A program made the translations under genes and the position numbers. From Ditylenchus dipsaci (taxonomy: Eukaryota; Nematoda; Chromadorea; Rhabditida; Anguinidae): a DNA stretch of 64,000 bases. Shown piece after piece: positions 22,166-33,480 of the stretch. Numbering within the stretch: the stretch's first letter is position 1; every line of letters begins with the position of its first letter. The stretch lies in the NCBI GenBank assembly GCA_004194705.1, contig SADC01001371.1, forward strand, positions 1 through 64,000. Reading direction: 5' to 3'. The notes beneath the pieces were generated by a model. That model worked only from the letters and a program-made list of their open reading frames with translations, made no database searches and was not told the DNA's origin.

Positions 22166-24186
22166 TTTAACACTCGAACACGCGAGCGGCACTTTAGGTC
22201 CGTTGCAATCAGAATTTCATGGTGATCATTTTTAATAAATACACTATGGGTGGTTGGATATTCGAAAGTCCGGTAAAAACGCTATTTAAAAATTTTCAAA
22301 TTTTCGAAATTTTTATTACGTTCAAGTCCATTTATTCAAGTCATTTTATAATCGACTGCCAACAAATCATGACTTGTTCGATAAAGAATGAAAAGAGCTT
22401 TCTATTGATATATCGTTTAGACATTTACGGGTTTGAAATTTCAGATTTTCGGGCAAAAGAAAAAATCATGTCATTTTTCAAAAACCGTTGTTGTCACTTG
22501 GAAATGCAAAAATAGGTGTGTCAAGGCGGTTCGTTCGGTTGTTGTTATACATCATTCTACAGAGCAAGAAAAACTGCACCACATATAGCTTCGAAGAAAT
22601 TAAAATACGAGTTTTGGGGTGTTAAGCAAAAGTCCAAAGAAAATCAAAAAATTTATCCTAAAACCATTTTGACGTGAAACTCTGTCTTTTCTAGTCAAAC
22701 TAACATATCTGACGCCGGATTCGTGTTTAGTGTAGTCAAATTGCTTATAAAAATGCTCGTTAAAGTAGAAATATACTTTCAAATTTTGAATTCCGCTCAA
22801 CACGAAAAGTATTTGAATCCTTAAAAAAATATAAAATCTTTTAATTTAAATATTTATATATGCGCGCATGCAATTATAAGCGCGCATGCTCTAATAAGCG
22901 CGCACCCCCTACTTTGAGGGCCTATATCTCAGCTCAGAGAATTTTTATTCCAAAGCTGTTTGATACGTTTTCTTAACTCCCACGAGCTCTACCGATTCCA
23001 CTTTTTAGATTTTAGTTCAGCACCCAAAAATCTCGAAATCGAATTCCAAATTTTCCGATTTTTGGGGTTTTGAATAATAAGCGCGCCGGCGCGCTTATTA
23101 GAGGAAATACGGTATGTTAGTTTGACTAGAAAAGACAGAGTTTCACGTCAAAATGGTTTTAGGATAAATTTTTTGATTTTCTTTGGACTTTTGCTTAACA
23201 CTCCAAAACTCGTATTTTCAATTTCTTCGAAGCTATATGTGGTGCAGTTTTTCTTGCTCTGTAGAATGATGTATAACAACAACCGAACGAACCGCCTTGA
23301 CCAGTGTTTCCAAAAAACCGAAACGGAATGCCACAAACCGAAGCAGAAACCGAAATTCGGTTTTCGGTTTCGGTTTCTGCTTTTAAAACTTTCGGTTTCG
23401 GTTTTTGAAACTTTCGGTTTCGGTTTTTGAAACTTTCGGTTTCGGTTTTTGAAACTTTCGGTTTCGGTTTTTGATTTCTAATTCTGCTTTTGATTTCTGC
23501 TTTTAAAACTGATTTTTCATTCGTATACTTCTGCATATTATGTGAATTTTGTTTTTATTTTCGCGGATATTCGTGTGGATCAAGAAAATAGGAAATTTTG
23601 ACTTTATACCCAAAACCGAAAGCACGAACCGAAAGTTGAAAAGCAGAAACCGAAAGTTTCAAAAACCGAAACCGAAAACCGAAACCGAAAGTTTCATGAG
23701 CATAAACCGAAACCGAAAACCGAAAATTTCAAAGCAGAAGCATTATGCTTCTGCTTCTTTTCGGTTTCTGCTTTCTGCGGTTATATTTCGGTTTCTGCTT
23801 TCCGTTTCGGTTTTTTGGAAACACTGGCCTTGACACACCTATTTTGCATTTCCAAGTGACAACAACGGTTTTTGAAAAATGACATGATTTTTTCTGTTGC
23901 CCGAAAATCTGAAATTTCAAACCCGTAAATGTCTAAACGATATATCAATAGAAAGCTCTTTTCATTCTTTATCGAACAAGTCATGATTTGTTGGCAGTCG
24001 ATTATAAAATGACTTGAATAAATGGACTTGAACGTAATAAAAATTTCGAAAATTTGAAAATTTTTAAATAGCGTTTTTACCGGACTTTCGAATATCCAAC
24101 CACCCATAGTGTATTTATTAAAAATGATCACCATGAAATTCTGATTGCAACGGACCTAAAGTGCCGCTCGCGTGTTCGAGTGTTAA
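22166..24186. repeat. Two-kb fold-back element with nested insertion
   Basis: Arms beginning CTTTAACACTCGAACACGCG (left) match the inverted right end at 24186 over more than 500 bp, to about 22711 and 23105. Mirror-image open frames appear on both strands only because the DNA is palindromic. The right arm is split by a 525-bp hAT-type insertion at 23302. The inner region 22860-23110 has GCGCGCTTATTAGAGG ends of another repeat family. Confidence 0.85.
23302..23826. mobile_element. 525-bp hAT-type MITE
   Basis: It starts CAGTGTTTCCAAAAAACCGA and ends with the inverted complement ...TTTTTTGGAAACACTG. The 8-bp target duplication GCCTTGAC is exact (23294-23301, 23827-23834). The interior is tandem CCGAAACCGAAAG / CTTTCGGTTTCGG hairpin sequence. 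The uninterrupted other arm of the host fold-back (near 22515-22535) shows the site with a single GTCAAGGC. Confidence 0.9.
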
Positions 24187-24863
24187 GGGTGGTGCCGCCA
24201 ATTAAAGATACCGGATCGTATATCAGATGACGGACGGGCTTTACATAGCTTTGACAATTAGATAATTCAAAAATCGCCTATTTGAATAATCAGATACTTC
24301 GAAAAGAGGATATTACGCCAATTAAGATAGTTCGCCAATCGCTGATTTCGTTTATAATACGTTTTGACAATCGGATGATTCATATTCAGGACACTTAGCC
24401 AATTTACACTTCACCATAATACTAACTTGACCAAAAAAGTGCGCAGTCACTGCCGTACCTTTCGGATAAATACCCGATACACATACACTGCTGTGGAATA
24501 AATTACAGTATTTTCTTTGACATGTTATACAGTCTGTTGTAAAATTATAGACGCACCCCACTTTTTGGCGGTTTTAGTGATTTCTTCAAAGAACCATTGG
24601 ATTTTTTATTTCCATTATTTTCTTCGTCCAAAAAAATATGCACCCAGTTTGATTGTTGAATGAGCATGAATCAATTTTCGAAAATGTGCTGTTGCAAAAT
24701 TATAGACGCAGTACTTTATTTCACCTATTCACCCAAATATCCTAATCCGAAATTTATTCTCACTCACAAATTACAAAGGAGGCAACAAAAGTTCAACAAT
24801 GATCAAGTCGAGTAAAAAATGCATGACTCTTAACATATTCTAACATTTTCCTTCTATCATAAC

Positions 24864-25878
24864 CAGGGCCCTAAATTCTATGCACTAAAAAATGCGAAAT
24901 ATGCGCATAAAGTATGCGCTAAAAATGCTTAAATATGCGCTAAAAACATAAAATATGCAGTATAATTTTTAGACTAAACCTTTTAAATGTACCGCATAAC
25001 ATTTGTGAAGAATCACTATATGTCGTAAAATTGCTCTAAAACATGCTTTTAAAGGGTTTGGCAGCTTATACATGATTAAAAGATACTTTTTGGATAATGC
25101 TAATTTTTTTTGCAAAAAATTGACCAAAATTTGACATATGGCTCTGCTGAAGCAAGGTGATTTAACCTAAGGATTTAATTTATTTGACTTTAGGATTTAA
25201 TTTATTTGACGTCCCATTTGACCTAGAATTTGAACATAGCTTTAAAAAAACTTTCTGCTCCCATGAAGATGCCGCAGGATTTCAGTCGAAAAAGATTTTT
25301 GAAAAGTGTTGACCGCCATTTACTAGCTAAGTTGCAAAAAAAAATATTTGTGAAGCAATTTCGAGACATTTAGGGGTTCTGTACTCCTGCCATTTCTTCG
25401 CATCTTCTCGCAAATATAAACAATGTGCATTTTGCGATTTTCGAAATCAATATCTTTTACAAACCAAATCGGTGCTTTGCACTGTCATTTTGCTACTTTA
25501 ACTGAAAATATGAATTGCACGGTACTGAAACGTTAGCTACCTCAATAAAGGTTATTTAGTGAAAAAATCTCTTTCTTACACGCTTGAAATAAAGTGTCCT
25601 GGTTTTGGAAACTAAGATATTGACTTATTTATACACAAAAGACGAGATTTGGCATGCTGCAACATCTTTCAACCCAAAAATTTCTGAGATTTTCTACAAT
25701 ATGCAGAAAATATGCGTCAAAATTGCAAAATATGCACTAAAAATGCAAAATATGCAAAACATGCTGCATAAAAGTACGAAAAAAGTACTCAAACAGGGCT
25801 AAAAATGCGTTTTTTGTGCATAACTATTGCTTGCATATCCGCAGAAAAATATGCATTTGCATAGAATTTGGGGCCCTG
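24864..25878. mobile_element. 1.0-kb hAT-type element inside the transposase gene
   Basis: Ends CAGGGCCCTAAATTCTATGC and its inverted complement (GCATAGAATTTGGGGCCCTG) are flanked by the exact 8-bp duplication ATCATAAC (24856-24863, 25879-25886). Subterminal AAAATATGCA words are tandem at both ends. No transposase was found. The CAGGG end and 8-bp duplication mark a hAT family distinct from the CAGTGTTTCC one. Confidence 0.9.
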
Positions 25879-27600
25879 ATCATAACCAAGTACTATATTC
25901 TTCCTCCTCTCTGAAAGTTTCACATCGACCTTGTTGAGCTTAGGATCACCACCTGTGCGTAGAGAAATCAGCTTAGCCTCTTGCATTGAGCACTCTAACT
26001 TCAGCTGTCCGAGCCACTTCCAGAACTGAGGTTTCTTGCCATCCGTAGTTCCCATTGCCAGCTGCAAAGATCGGTGCCACGCTTCAAGTGAGTTTGTAGT
26101 CCTTGCTTTTCCCTCCCGAGCTAGTTCAGTGCAATTCCACAGAGAATGAGCGAATAGTGGGCGTCGAACTCCGTCTTCTCCCACATGTCCGATCCAAGTC
26201 TTAAAGCAGAAAAATATTCATTTAATGAAATTAAAGATCAATCAAACATACTCTGAAAAAATAATTGATGAATCTACGTTCCGGTGATCCGACTGCAAAT
26301 TGAACGCACTGTTGGCCCACAATTAGATGGTAGCATTCAACAACATCAAAACAGGTACGTAGGCCAAACTCTTAAGCTTTTTAACGAGAATGCTGAAGAC
26401 TCCATCACTTTTATAGACCTTTTTTAGCTTCAGCTTCGCAACTTTTTTGATATGAGCTTGAGCGAAATGGAACATACATCCGTGAATTGTTACCACTGAA
26501 AAAGTTCACAATGCACGAAAATTTTACAAAATACTAAAAGCAACTTACGAGGAAAAACTGCCGCAAACCCAGAGAACACGGCTATTTCGTAATCCATATG
26601 AGCATTTGTGACCAAAAAAGCTGTAAGAAGTCGTTTGACTCTGCGAAAGAATGCTGTATATGTTCCAGTCGATTTTTTAGGTAAGAGCGCATGCAAACAA
26701 GACACGAAAGTTTCACCGACCTTGGCGTGGATTGTCATCAGCTGTTTCCATCCATCTGGCACCAGCTTAAAGGTACCATCCATCCCCCAATATTCGGCGT
26801 ATCGGAGACACTGCAAATTAAATATCCCTTTTTTATTCAGACATAGTGAGCAAAACTAAACCTCTATCAAAGCAGGAGTAGAGAAAATAATCATTCGCCG
26901 AGACATTCTCCCCGAATCGAAAAGAACAAACGGAACCTCCTTGTATAGCTTCAAGTCTTCGGGAATGACCAAATAAGATGGCAGACAAGATCCATTCGGA
27001 CAATCTTTCAGCTTCTAAAGTCAAAAATAAATTACAGACATCTAAAAAATAGCAGTTCACCTTCTGATGATACCTTACGGCTCTTGCCACATTAGTTGAG
27101 TTGACTACAGCTTTAGCTTCATCTGTTTTACTCTCAGTCACCTTGGCATAAATGTTACGAGCACACAACTAAGAGATTTGCGAGTAAATAAACAGCTTGA
27201 AAAATAGAGTAAACTTACAACGTTCTGCCGAGCAAACTGTGCTACATCCAAATTGATTACTCTGAGCTCCAAATCGACTGCTTCTGCTGTGTGTGCATGG
27301 TGTCCGAGACTCATCCCGACGCAGTGTCCATCGGCATTGCTTTCCAAAGTTTTCTTGCATCCATTTGAATATCTCTTTGCGCAGCGCCAGTGCATAATCA
27401 TGTCCGCGTCCCTATGAGAGTAGTTGTAAGAATGCCCTGAATTAATCTCAATTTTACTGATTGCAAGCCTAGCAAGCATTGTGGAAAAAACCTTGACAAA
27501 TAATGAGATTCTTGCCACGGCGAGATTGCATCAGACGCAGCTCCACCTCAGGCATGACCACTGCTTTTCGCTTCTTCGCTCTGCTCTTAGGAATAGTTTG

Positions 27601-27851
27601 GGACCTTATGTACTTTGGGGGGGGGGGGGGCACCGATTTTTTCACCAAAATTTTTACGTTTTATATAGTGATCAAGTTAATTATGGTGATTTAATTGACC
27701 ATGATCACTTTAATCAACATATTTTCTATGGTCACTAAGACACGGTTAACATAATTATTATGATTATTAGAATCAACATGTAAAAATTGAAGAAAAAATT
27801 TTGGTGAAAAAATCGGTGGACCCCCCCCCCCCCCCAAAGTACATAAGGTCC
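27601..27851. mobile_element. 251-bp MITE with poly-G termini
   Basis: GGACCTTATGTACTTTGGGG at the left pairs with the inverted copy at the right. Each arm has a run of 12 or more G (or C), followed by CACCGATTTTTTCACCAAAA. The 8-bp target duplication ATAGTTTG is exact (27593-27600, 27852-27859). It splits the coding sequence of the FLYWCH-MULE gene between the acidic leader and the zinc finger. Confidence 0.9.
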
Positions 27852-28444
27852 ATAGTTTGACTTGTCCTTTCTCTTTCCAAATTTTGGCTTTCATTGGCTT
27901 GAACGATATCTTCCATTTCGTTAAGCTCTTCTTCTGAGGAAGTTGCCTCATCTTTACTGCTGCTATACTCTATATCGCTGAGCATCTGAAATAGCAGAGA
28001 TAATGGTGCAGTATTACATCAGACGGTAAAAATAGTAGGCAAATTTTCACCAGGGAAACACAGAAAACTATGTGGCAAAGTTAGTGATTGTCGAAGTAGT
28101 TTTCGGTAAATCATCCGATTGTCAAAACGTATTATAAACGAAATCAGCGATTGGCGAACTATCTTAATTGGCGTAATATCCTCTTTTCGAAGTATCTATT
28201 TTTTTTGGCCGCTGAAAATCGAAGTCATGGCATAAAAACGACTTTTTAGAGTTTATCGAATTATATTTGCGCAGGAATCTCTAGCGCATTTGAAAGAGCA
28301 TTAAAAATGCTACAAAATGGCTCTACTTGTTTTTTGATAATGTGAAAAAAATCACTGCAAGACATACAATTTTTAAAAATTACACCCTTGGTGCTTTTTT
28401 TTGGCCGCTACTGTATACTCTCGTCGATGCTCAAGTGTTCCTAC

Positions 28445-28590
28445 CTTGTGCAGGCACAACTTTCACTACTACTGGCGCTGCCGGCTCCTCATCAACACTC
28501 TCCCCCTCATCGCCCACTTCTACTTCTTCAACCTCCATGGCTTCCTCATCAGAGTCCTGTGCTTCCGGAGGGATCGCAACCAGTGATGTT
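28445..28590 (-). other. Possible orphan exon, acidic
   Basis: On the minus strand a frame rich in E, D and V (for example MEVEEVEVGDEGESVDEEPA) ends ...VKVVPAQ at a good donor (CACAAG|gtagg). No partner exon was found on either side, and both flanks are repeats. It may be a captured gene piece or chance. Confidence 0.3.
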
Positions 28591-28597
28591 TTGTGTA

Positions 28598-29255
28598 CAC
28601 ATGTAAACGCTCAAATGTTTTGTGTTGCGGTTACATTTTTGTAAACAAAAGTACACAAAAGATTTCGAGTTTTATTTTTTGAACATTTATAAGAATTTAA
28701 ATTTTCTCATTTTCATTTCTGTACACAAATGAAAATTTCACAATTTTTGTGTACGTTTGTGTACACGAATGAAAATCAGAAAATGTTTGTGTACGTTTGT
28801 GTACACAAATAAAAAGTCAAAAAGTTTGTGTAGGTTTATGTACACAAATGAAAACCGTGAAAATTTTGTTTATGTTTGTGTACACATGGAAAAAATATTG
28901 TACACAACACAAAAGACAAATGTTTTATTGCATTAACAATGTGTACTATACTAATAAATTACAAAAACATACTTTCTGGGGGATATTGTGCACGATAACA
29001 AGTCATGTTAGAAGCTCGATCTCATTTTTGGGATTTCAAAAACTGGATAAGAACATAGAGTTTTTACATTCATGCACTTTTATGAGTTTTTTTCACCAGT
29101 ATTTTGCTTTTTATTGTGTTGCGTACAATATTTTTTCCATGTGTACACAAACATAAAACAACATTTTAAGGGTTTTCATTTCTGTACATAAACCTACACA
29201 ACATTTTCTGATTTTCATTCGTGTACACAAACCTACACAAACATTTTTTGATTTG
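28598..29255. repeat. Fold-back with TTTGTGTACACAAA arms
   Basis: Tandem GTTTGTGTACACAAATGAAA units at 28700-28890 are mirrored at 29130-29250, centred near 28990. The TGTGTACACA core is itself a palindrome. Open frames on the plus strand only read these units. Confidence 0.7.
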
Positions 29256-29349
29256 AGTGCGCGCACATGAGCTGCGCGCAAATGAGTACAAACCCAGGGA
29301 TGAGCTTTTGTAACTATTTGCGGGAAATAGTTACAAACTTTTGCATTTG

Positions 29350-30400
29350 AAAAAGGCTCAAATCGAAAACACCCGTCAAAATTATTAAATCTCCCGTCAA
29401 GTTTTTAAAAATTCTTCTTCTCAGTGTATACTTTTAAAATATTTTATTTTTTTGCATTAGCATGTAGCTCTGAATTTCTAGTTTCTGATAAGCTTTTTAC
29501 TAGGTGACGCGACACTTGCGGCCCGGAAACTTGCGGCCGACACTTGCGGCCCGACACTTGCGGCCGACACTTGCGGCTGACACTTGCGGCCCGACACTTG
29601 CGGCCCAACATTTGCAGCCCGATACTTGGTGATGAAATTTTCGATTCGTTGGCTTTTCGCCTGAGCCAAGCACTTTTTGAGTGCTAGGCTGAATTAATGG
29701 ATGGCTGGCCCTTTGGCCTGGTCTTGTAACAGGAGGAAAAATACTTTTCGGGCAAAAAACAAAGATGTTGAACATGGTTTTGAATGCTGTGGCCTACCGC
29801 GTAAATAAATCTGGTATGCATGATTTTTAATGCATCCAGAGTCACTTTCGAGTGATTTGCGTCTAAGGTATGTGGGTGTGCGCATCTCACTTGAGATGTA
29901 CTCTTGATCATTAAATGCATATAGAGACTCTTTTTGCCAAGTCCTATGTTGAAAAACATGGCAAAGCAGCCAAATAAGTTACTCAATATCTAGACCCTGT
30001 ATTATGGCTTTCCCCTCCAGTAAAACCCTCAACCATTTTTAAATAGCTTTTCTGGACATTTAAGTATCGGGCCGCAAGTGTCGGCCGCAAGTTTCAGGGC
30101 CGCAAGTGTCGTATAACCATTTACTAGCTTGATACAATTTTGAAAAACGGGAGAAAAATTAAGTTTTTTAAAACTACACCTTTTTTTAAAGTGAATTGTT
30201 CTCCCACTTTTCGAAATTGTATCGACCTAGTTGATAGCTCATTAGAAACTGGAAATTTAGGGCTACATGCTTATGCGAAAAAAACATGAAAAGTATACAC
30301 CTAGAACGAGAAGTTTTAAAAAGTTGATGGGAGATTTAATGATTTTGACGGGAGATTTGATGTTTTTGACGGGTGTTTTCAGGTACACCCTTTGAAAAAT
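29350..30400. repeat. Fold-back with ACACTTGCGGCC arrays inside older arms
   Basis: Outer arms carry CCGTCAAAATTATTAAATCT, CATGTAGCTCTGAAT and TTTCTGATAAGC, mirrored to 30400. Inside are inverted arrays of GACACTTGCGGCC (29515-29630 and 30065-30110). The middle (29640-30000) is a copy of the GTCTAAGGTATGTGGGTGTG fold-back family. This looks like an element inserted into an element. Confidence 0.7.
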
Positions 30401-30639
30401 AGTTACAGCCTGTAACTATTTTGACCTTTGTAACTCTTCTTGTAACTATTTCTCGCCACAAAAGTAATAATTTAAAAAAATAGTTACAGCGTGTAACTAC
30501 TTTTGTCTTTGCTGTAGTTTCTCGGCACGAAATCAGCAATTTTAAAAGAAGTTAATTCAATTTTATCAATTTTTCGAAAATTTCAGCGGTAGGCGAAGAC
30601 CAGATGGCTTAGAACCCACGCCAGAATGGCCGAAAGCCA

Positions 30640-31385
30640 AATCAATGCGGGTGGTCGAGCTGCTGGTCGAGTTCCTGGTCGAGCTCAAAAAATATTATTA
30701 AAACCAAATTTTCCAAGCAATTTTTGCAACAAATGTTGGAAAGCTTTACAGCCAGAAGAAAGTCTTGAATTTTCTGCGCTGTGCAGGGCTGTTCACTCTT
30801 CCGGCAAATTTTTTTCTCTTCCGGTAGATTTTTGCTTATAACTTTGTTTTTAAAATACAAATTTTTTTTCTGTAACATACGTTTTGCTTATGAGAGTTAG
30901 ACCTACAATATGAATTAAATCTTTCCAGAACATTACTGTGGTCTAAGTGGCGAGATGTCCAAAAAACTGCTGAAACGGAAGATTCTTCCGGAAGATTCTT
31001 CCGGAAGAGTCTTCCGTTTCAACAGTTTTCTGGCCAACGCGCCACTAGACCACAGTACTTTTATAGAAAGATTAGATTCATATTGTAGGTCTAACTCTCA
31101 TAAGCAAAACGTATGTTACAGAAAAAAAAATTGTATTTTAAAAACAAATTTATAAGCAAAAATCTGCCGGAAGAGAAAAAAATTTGCCGGAAGAGTGAAC
31201 AGCCCTGGCGCTGTGCCAATAATAAATGCGATAGTGTCAAACATGCTTTTGTACCAGAAAAAGATGAACTATAGTCATGGTGCAAGAAAAAAGTTTTCAA
31301 ATATTTTTGAAACGGGATTTTTGAATGAAATAGCTCGAGCTCGACCTCGACCACGACCTGCCTATGTAAGCACTATAAGATCAAC
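30640..31385. repeat. Fold-back with GGTCGAGCTGCTGGTCGAGT arms
   Basis: GGTCGAG words at 30650-30690 are mirrored by CTCGACC words near 31330-31400. An inner palindrome centred near 31000 contains CTTCCGGAAGATTCTTCCGG and its partner. No gene is evident. Confidence 0.65.
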
Positions 31386-31737
31386 CTCGACCTCGACTAG
31401 CCTATGTAAGCGTAGCAATATATTGTGCGCGAGCCAATCAAATAGCTCGTATACACGAGAGAGGCGTGTTGTGATTTTGATGCTTCTAGCGCAGAATTTC
31501 ATGCTGAACACAGTGGTGCGGGCCCCTTTCGCTTCAATCATTGACGAAGTAGGTGAAAAAGGGTTCAGAACGTAACAAGTTGTGCATGGTCAAAATCCAG
31601 CTGGATAGCCACAGGTACTCCAGCGGTGCGCCAGGATCGCCATACCACACCTACCCTCAAAATATACTAAAATGACCACCGGGGTTTAGCTTTCTAATAA
31701 AAAAGGATGAAGTGTTTTGGTTCGTAAAGTCAAGATA

Positions 31738-32765
31738 ATTCACTACTTGTTTGTTGGAGTATGGATTTTCAAAGTACTCTACTCTGACTTTCTATTAGCC
31801 ATACCTTTGTGTAGATATGATATATAGCTAAATACTTAAAAGCAAAAGAACGACCGATATCTTACGTATATTTTGACACTGAATATAGCAATATCTTATT
31901 ATAAAACCGTGACAAAATGTACAAAATAAATATACAAGTTGTAACACAAATTTCCATAACTTTTTTTCTGCTGGTAAAAACTCCAATTTTGACATCGGAT
32001 TCATGTTCAGCAGGTAAAACCACAACCGGATACAAATTATGACCAGATACCACGACCGGATACAGTGCCAAATTTTACCTTGGTCCCCCTGTTGACTTTT
32101 TTCAACTTTTTTCGATTTTTCGAATTTTCACGCACTTAGGTTTAGGCTTAGGCTCAGGGTAGGCCAGCGCACGTTAGGACGGACTCAAACGTGTGGTTTA
32201 AACACACTTTTTTCAACTTTTACAGAAAAACTGTATCCGGTCGTGTTTGTATCCGGTCGTGGTATCCGGTCATAATTTGTATCCGGTCGTAGGTCAGTCG
32301 TTCAGCATGGTCGATTTGCATATGGAAGTGCTTCTGAAATTTTAAAGCCACTGTCAAATTTCGAATTCCGCTCAAGACAATAAACATTCAAATTTGAAAA
32401 TCAAATATATTCATTGTTTGAACGGAATTTAAAATTCGACAGTGACTTTAGAATTTGAAAAGCACTTCCATATGCAAATCGACCACGCTGAACATGAATC
32501 CGATGTCAAAATTGGAGGTTTTACCAGCAGAAAAAAAGTTATGGGAAATTTGTGTTACAACTTGTATATTTATTTTGTACATTTTGTCGCGGGTTTTATA
32601 ATAAGATATTGCTATATTTGGTGTCAAAATATACGTAAGATTTCGGTCGTTCTTTTGCTTTTAAGTATTTAGCTATATATCATATCTACACAAAGGTATG
32701 GCTAATAGAAAGTCAGAGTAGAGTACTTTGAAAATCCATACTCCAACAAACAAGCAGTGAATTAT
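31738..32765. repeat. One-kb fold-back with an insertion in its left arm
   Basis: The sequence 31738-32010 (ending ATCGGATTCATGTTCAGC) is found inverted at 32485-32765. The left arm is interrupted by a 287-bp element, and the right arm keeps the unbroken site. Mirror open frames on both strands are a product of the palindrome. Confidence 0.8.
32013..32299. mobile_element. 287-bp element with CCGGATACA word arrays
   Basis: It is inserted into the left arm of a fold-back, with GTTCAGCA on both sides (32005-32012, 32300-32307). The ends carry words of form CCGGATAC(A/C) separated by ACGA and AATTATGA spacers, inverted at the two ends. The centre holds CCTTGGTCCCCCTGTTG and a telomere-like TTAGGCTTAGGC plus GTAGGCCAGCG module. 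It belongs with 34273-34494, 43977-45964 and 63199-63602. Confidence 0.75.
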
Positions 32766-33243
32766 TTGCTCTTTATATTAGCGAGCCATATGGCTTGCCG
32801 TAAATCGTCATTTGGCTCGCTAGAAGCTAGCGTTTTTTTTTGAAATTGCGAGCTGATCGCTCGCAAACGAGCCAAACGCACAATACTGTGCGTGTCTAAC
32901 ATGTCTAACGCACAACACTGTACACATCTTTCTGTAAGGATTTGGCCAGCCATTTTTTAATTTTCTTTCGACCAAAAATTTGTTGATGATACATTGCATG
33001 TGGGATATTGCCTGTCAAGGTTTAGCCAATGCAAAATTTGAGCCAGTCAGGTTACTTATACACTACTTAACAATTACAAAAAAAAGCCAAGAAGGGGCGT
33101 CAAACTGGACATCGCGTCTTTCGTAAAGGCGACGTGATTGTCTTTATAGAATCTAATTTCTTCCAACACCATGTAAAACTCGAAGAGTAAGTGTTGTTGT
33201 TTTCTATCTCGTTTCTTTATTGAAGACCAATGTCAAAGTGAAG

Positions 33244-33480
33244 TTACAATTCCAAAACTTGTGATAATGTTTGTAAAAGAATGAGAAGGAAGACAGATAG
33301 GACAAGTTTGTCAGTTTTGTGCTCCTCAGGACCATGATTAATTATTGTTATTTGGTTGATAAGGAGTAGGAGAAATAGTATCTGTTCTTCTTTGACGTTC
33401 GCCGTAATACCTCCTCTTCCTCTTTCTCCAAAAAGATCAGCGCAAAGTGTTCTCTGTCTGGCATGGCGGTAATAACTCAT
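33244..33480 (-). CDS. Possible small two-pass membrane protein, 78 aa
   Basis: An intronless minus-strand frame begins MSYYRHARQRTLCADLFGER with a basic first third, then has two hydrophobic segments (ILFLLLLINQITII around residues 35-48 and LVLSVFLLILLQTLSQVL near the C-terminus). An AATAAA lies about 20 nt after the stop, which supports a real 3' end. I do not recognise the family. It lies in one of the few stretches without inverted repeats. A chance frame cannot be ruled out. Confidence 0.4.
   Translation of the reverse strand: MSYYRHARQRTLCADLFGERGRGGITANVKEEQILFLLLLINQITIINHGPEEHKTDKLVLSVFLLILLQTLSQVLEL

Larger units (their letters stand above)
24793..27985 (-). pseudogene. FLYWCH-MULE transposase, interrupted twice
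   Basis: An acidic N-terminus (MLSDIEYSSSKDEATSSEEE, start 27983-27985) leads into a FLYWCH zinc finger: RRGKNLIICQGF near 27530, MHWRCAKRYSNGCKKT near 27370, and a final H.H pair near 27300. The MULE core follows: EYWGMDGTFKLVPDGWKQLM near 26780 with the first catalytic Asp, CLHALLPKKSTGTYTAFF near 26700, IHGCMFHFAQAHIKK near 26480, and ARTTNSLEAWHRSLQL near 26090. The end is LGYD then, beyond an insertion, RRKMLEYVKSHAFF and a stop at 24793-24795. A 251-bp MITE sits in the N-terminal part and a 1-kb hAT element near the C-terminus. The domains are otherwise well kept, so inactivation looks recent. Confidence 0.85.
24292..28197 (-). mobile_element. Phantom/Mutator-type element with 87-bp perfect TIRs
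   Basis: Positions 24292-24378 and 28111-28197 are exact inverted repeats of 87 bp (outer end AGATACTTCGAAAAGAGGAT). The element holds one FLYWCH-plus-MULE transposase gene on the minus strand. I saw no convincing target-site duplication outside the repeats. FLYWCH fused to a MULE domain is characteristic of animal Phantom-type Mutator elements. Two later elements with 8-bp duplications interrupt the gene. Confidence 0.85.

Noticed and set aside
22219..22515. 98-aa frame with an almost identical frame at 23781-24134 on the other strand
   Set aside because: Both arise from the two arms of one palindrome. There is no domain and no splice context, so they are not genes.
23340..23480. Lys/Pro-rich frame (KPKPKVSKTETE type)
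   Set aside because: It is a translation of tandem CCGAAACCGAAAG units inside a hAT-type MITE.
24283..28206. Target-site duplication of the Phantom-type element
   Set aside because: The 9 bp outside the two perfect TIRs do not match, so none is claimed.
28198..28420. Tc1-type terminus (GGCCGCTACTGTA) next to the Phantom element
   Set aside because: Two right-hand ends in the same orientation were seen and no left end, so an element could not be bounded.
28327..28644. Ser/Thr-rich frame on the plus strand
   Set aside because: The opposite strand gives a more protein-like acidic exon with a donor site. The plus frame is probably its shadow, and even the exon is only tentative.
31195..31575. 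126-aa frame with RPRPRPAY and STSTSTS
   Set aside because: It overlaps the right arm of a fold-back and the GACCTCGACC repeat words. No splice sites or domain were seen.
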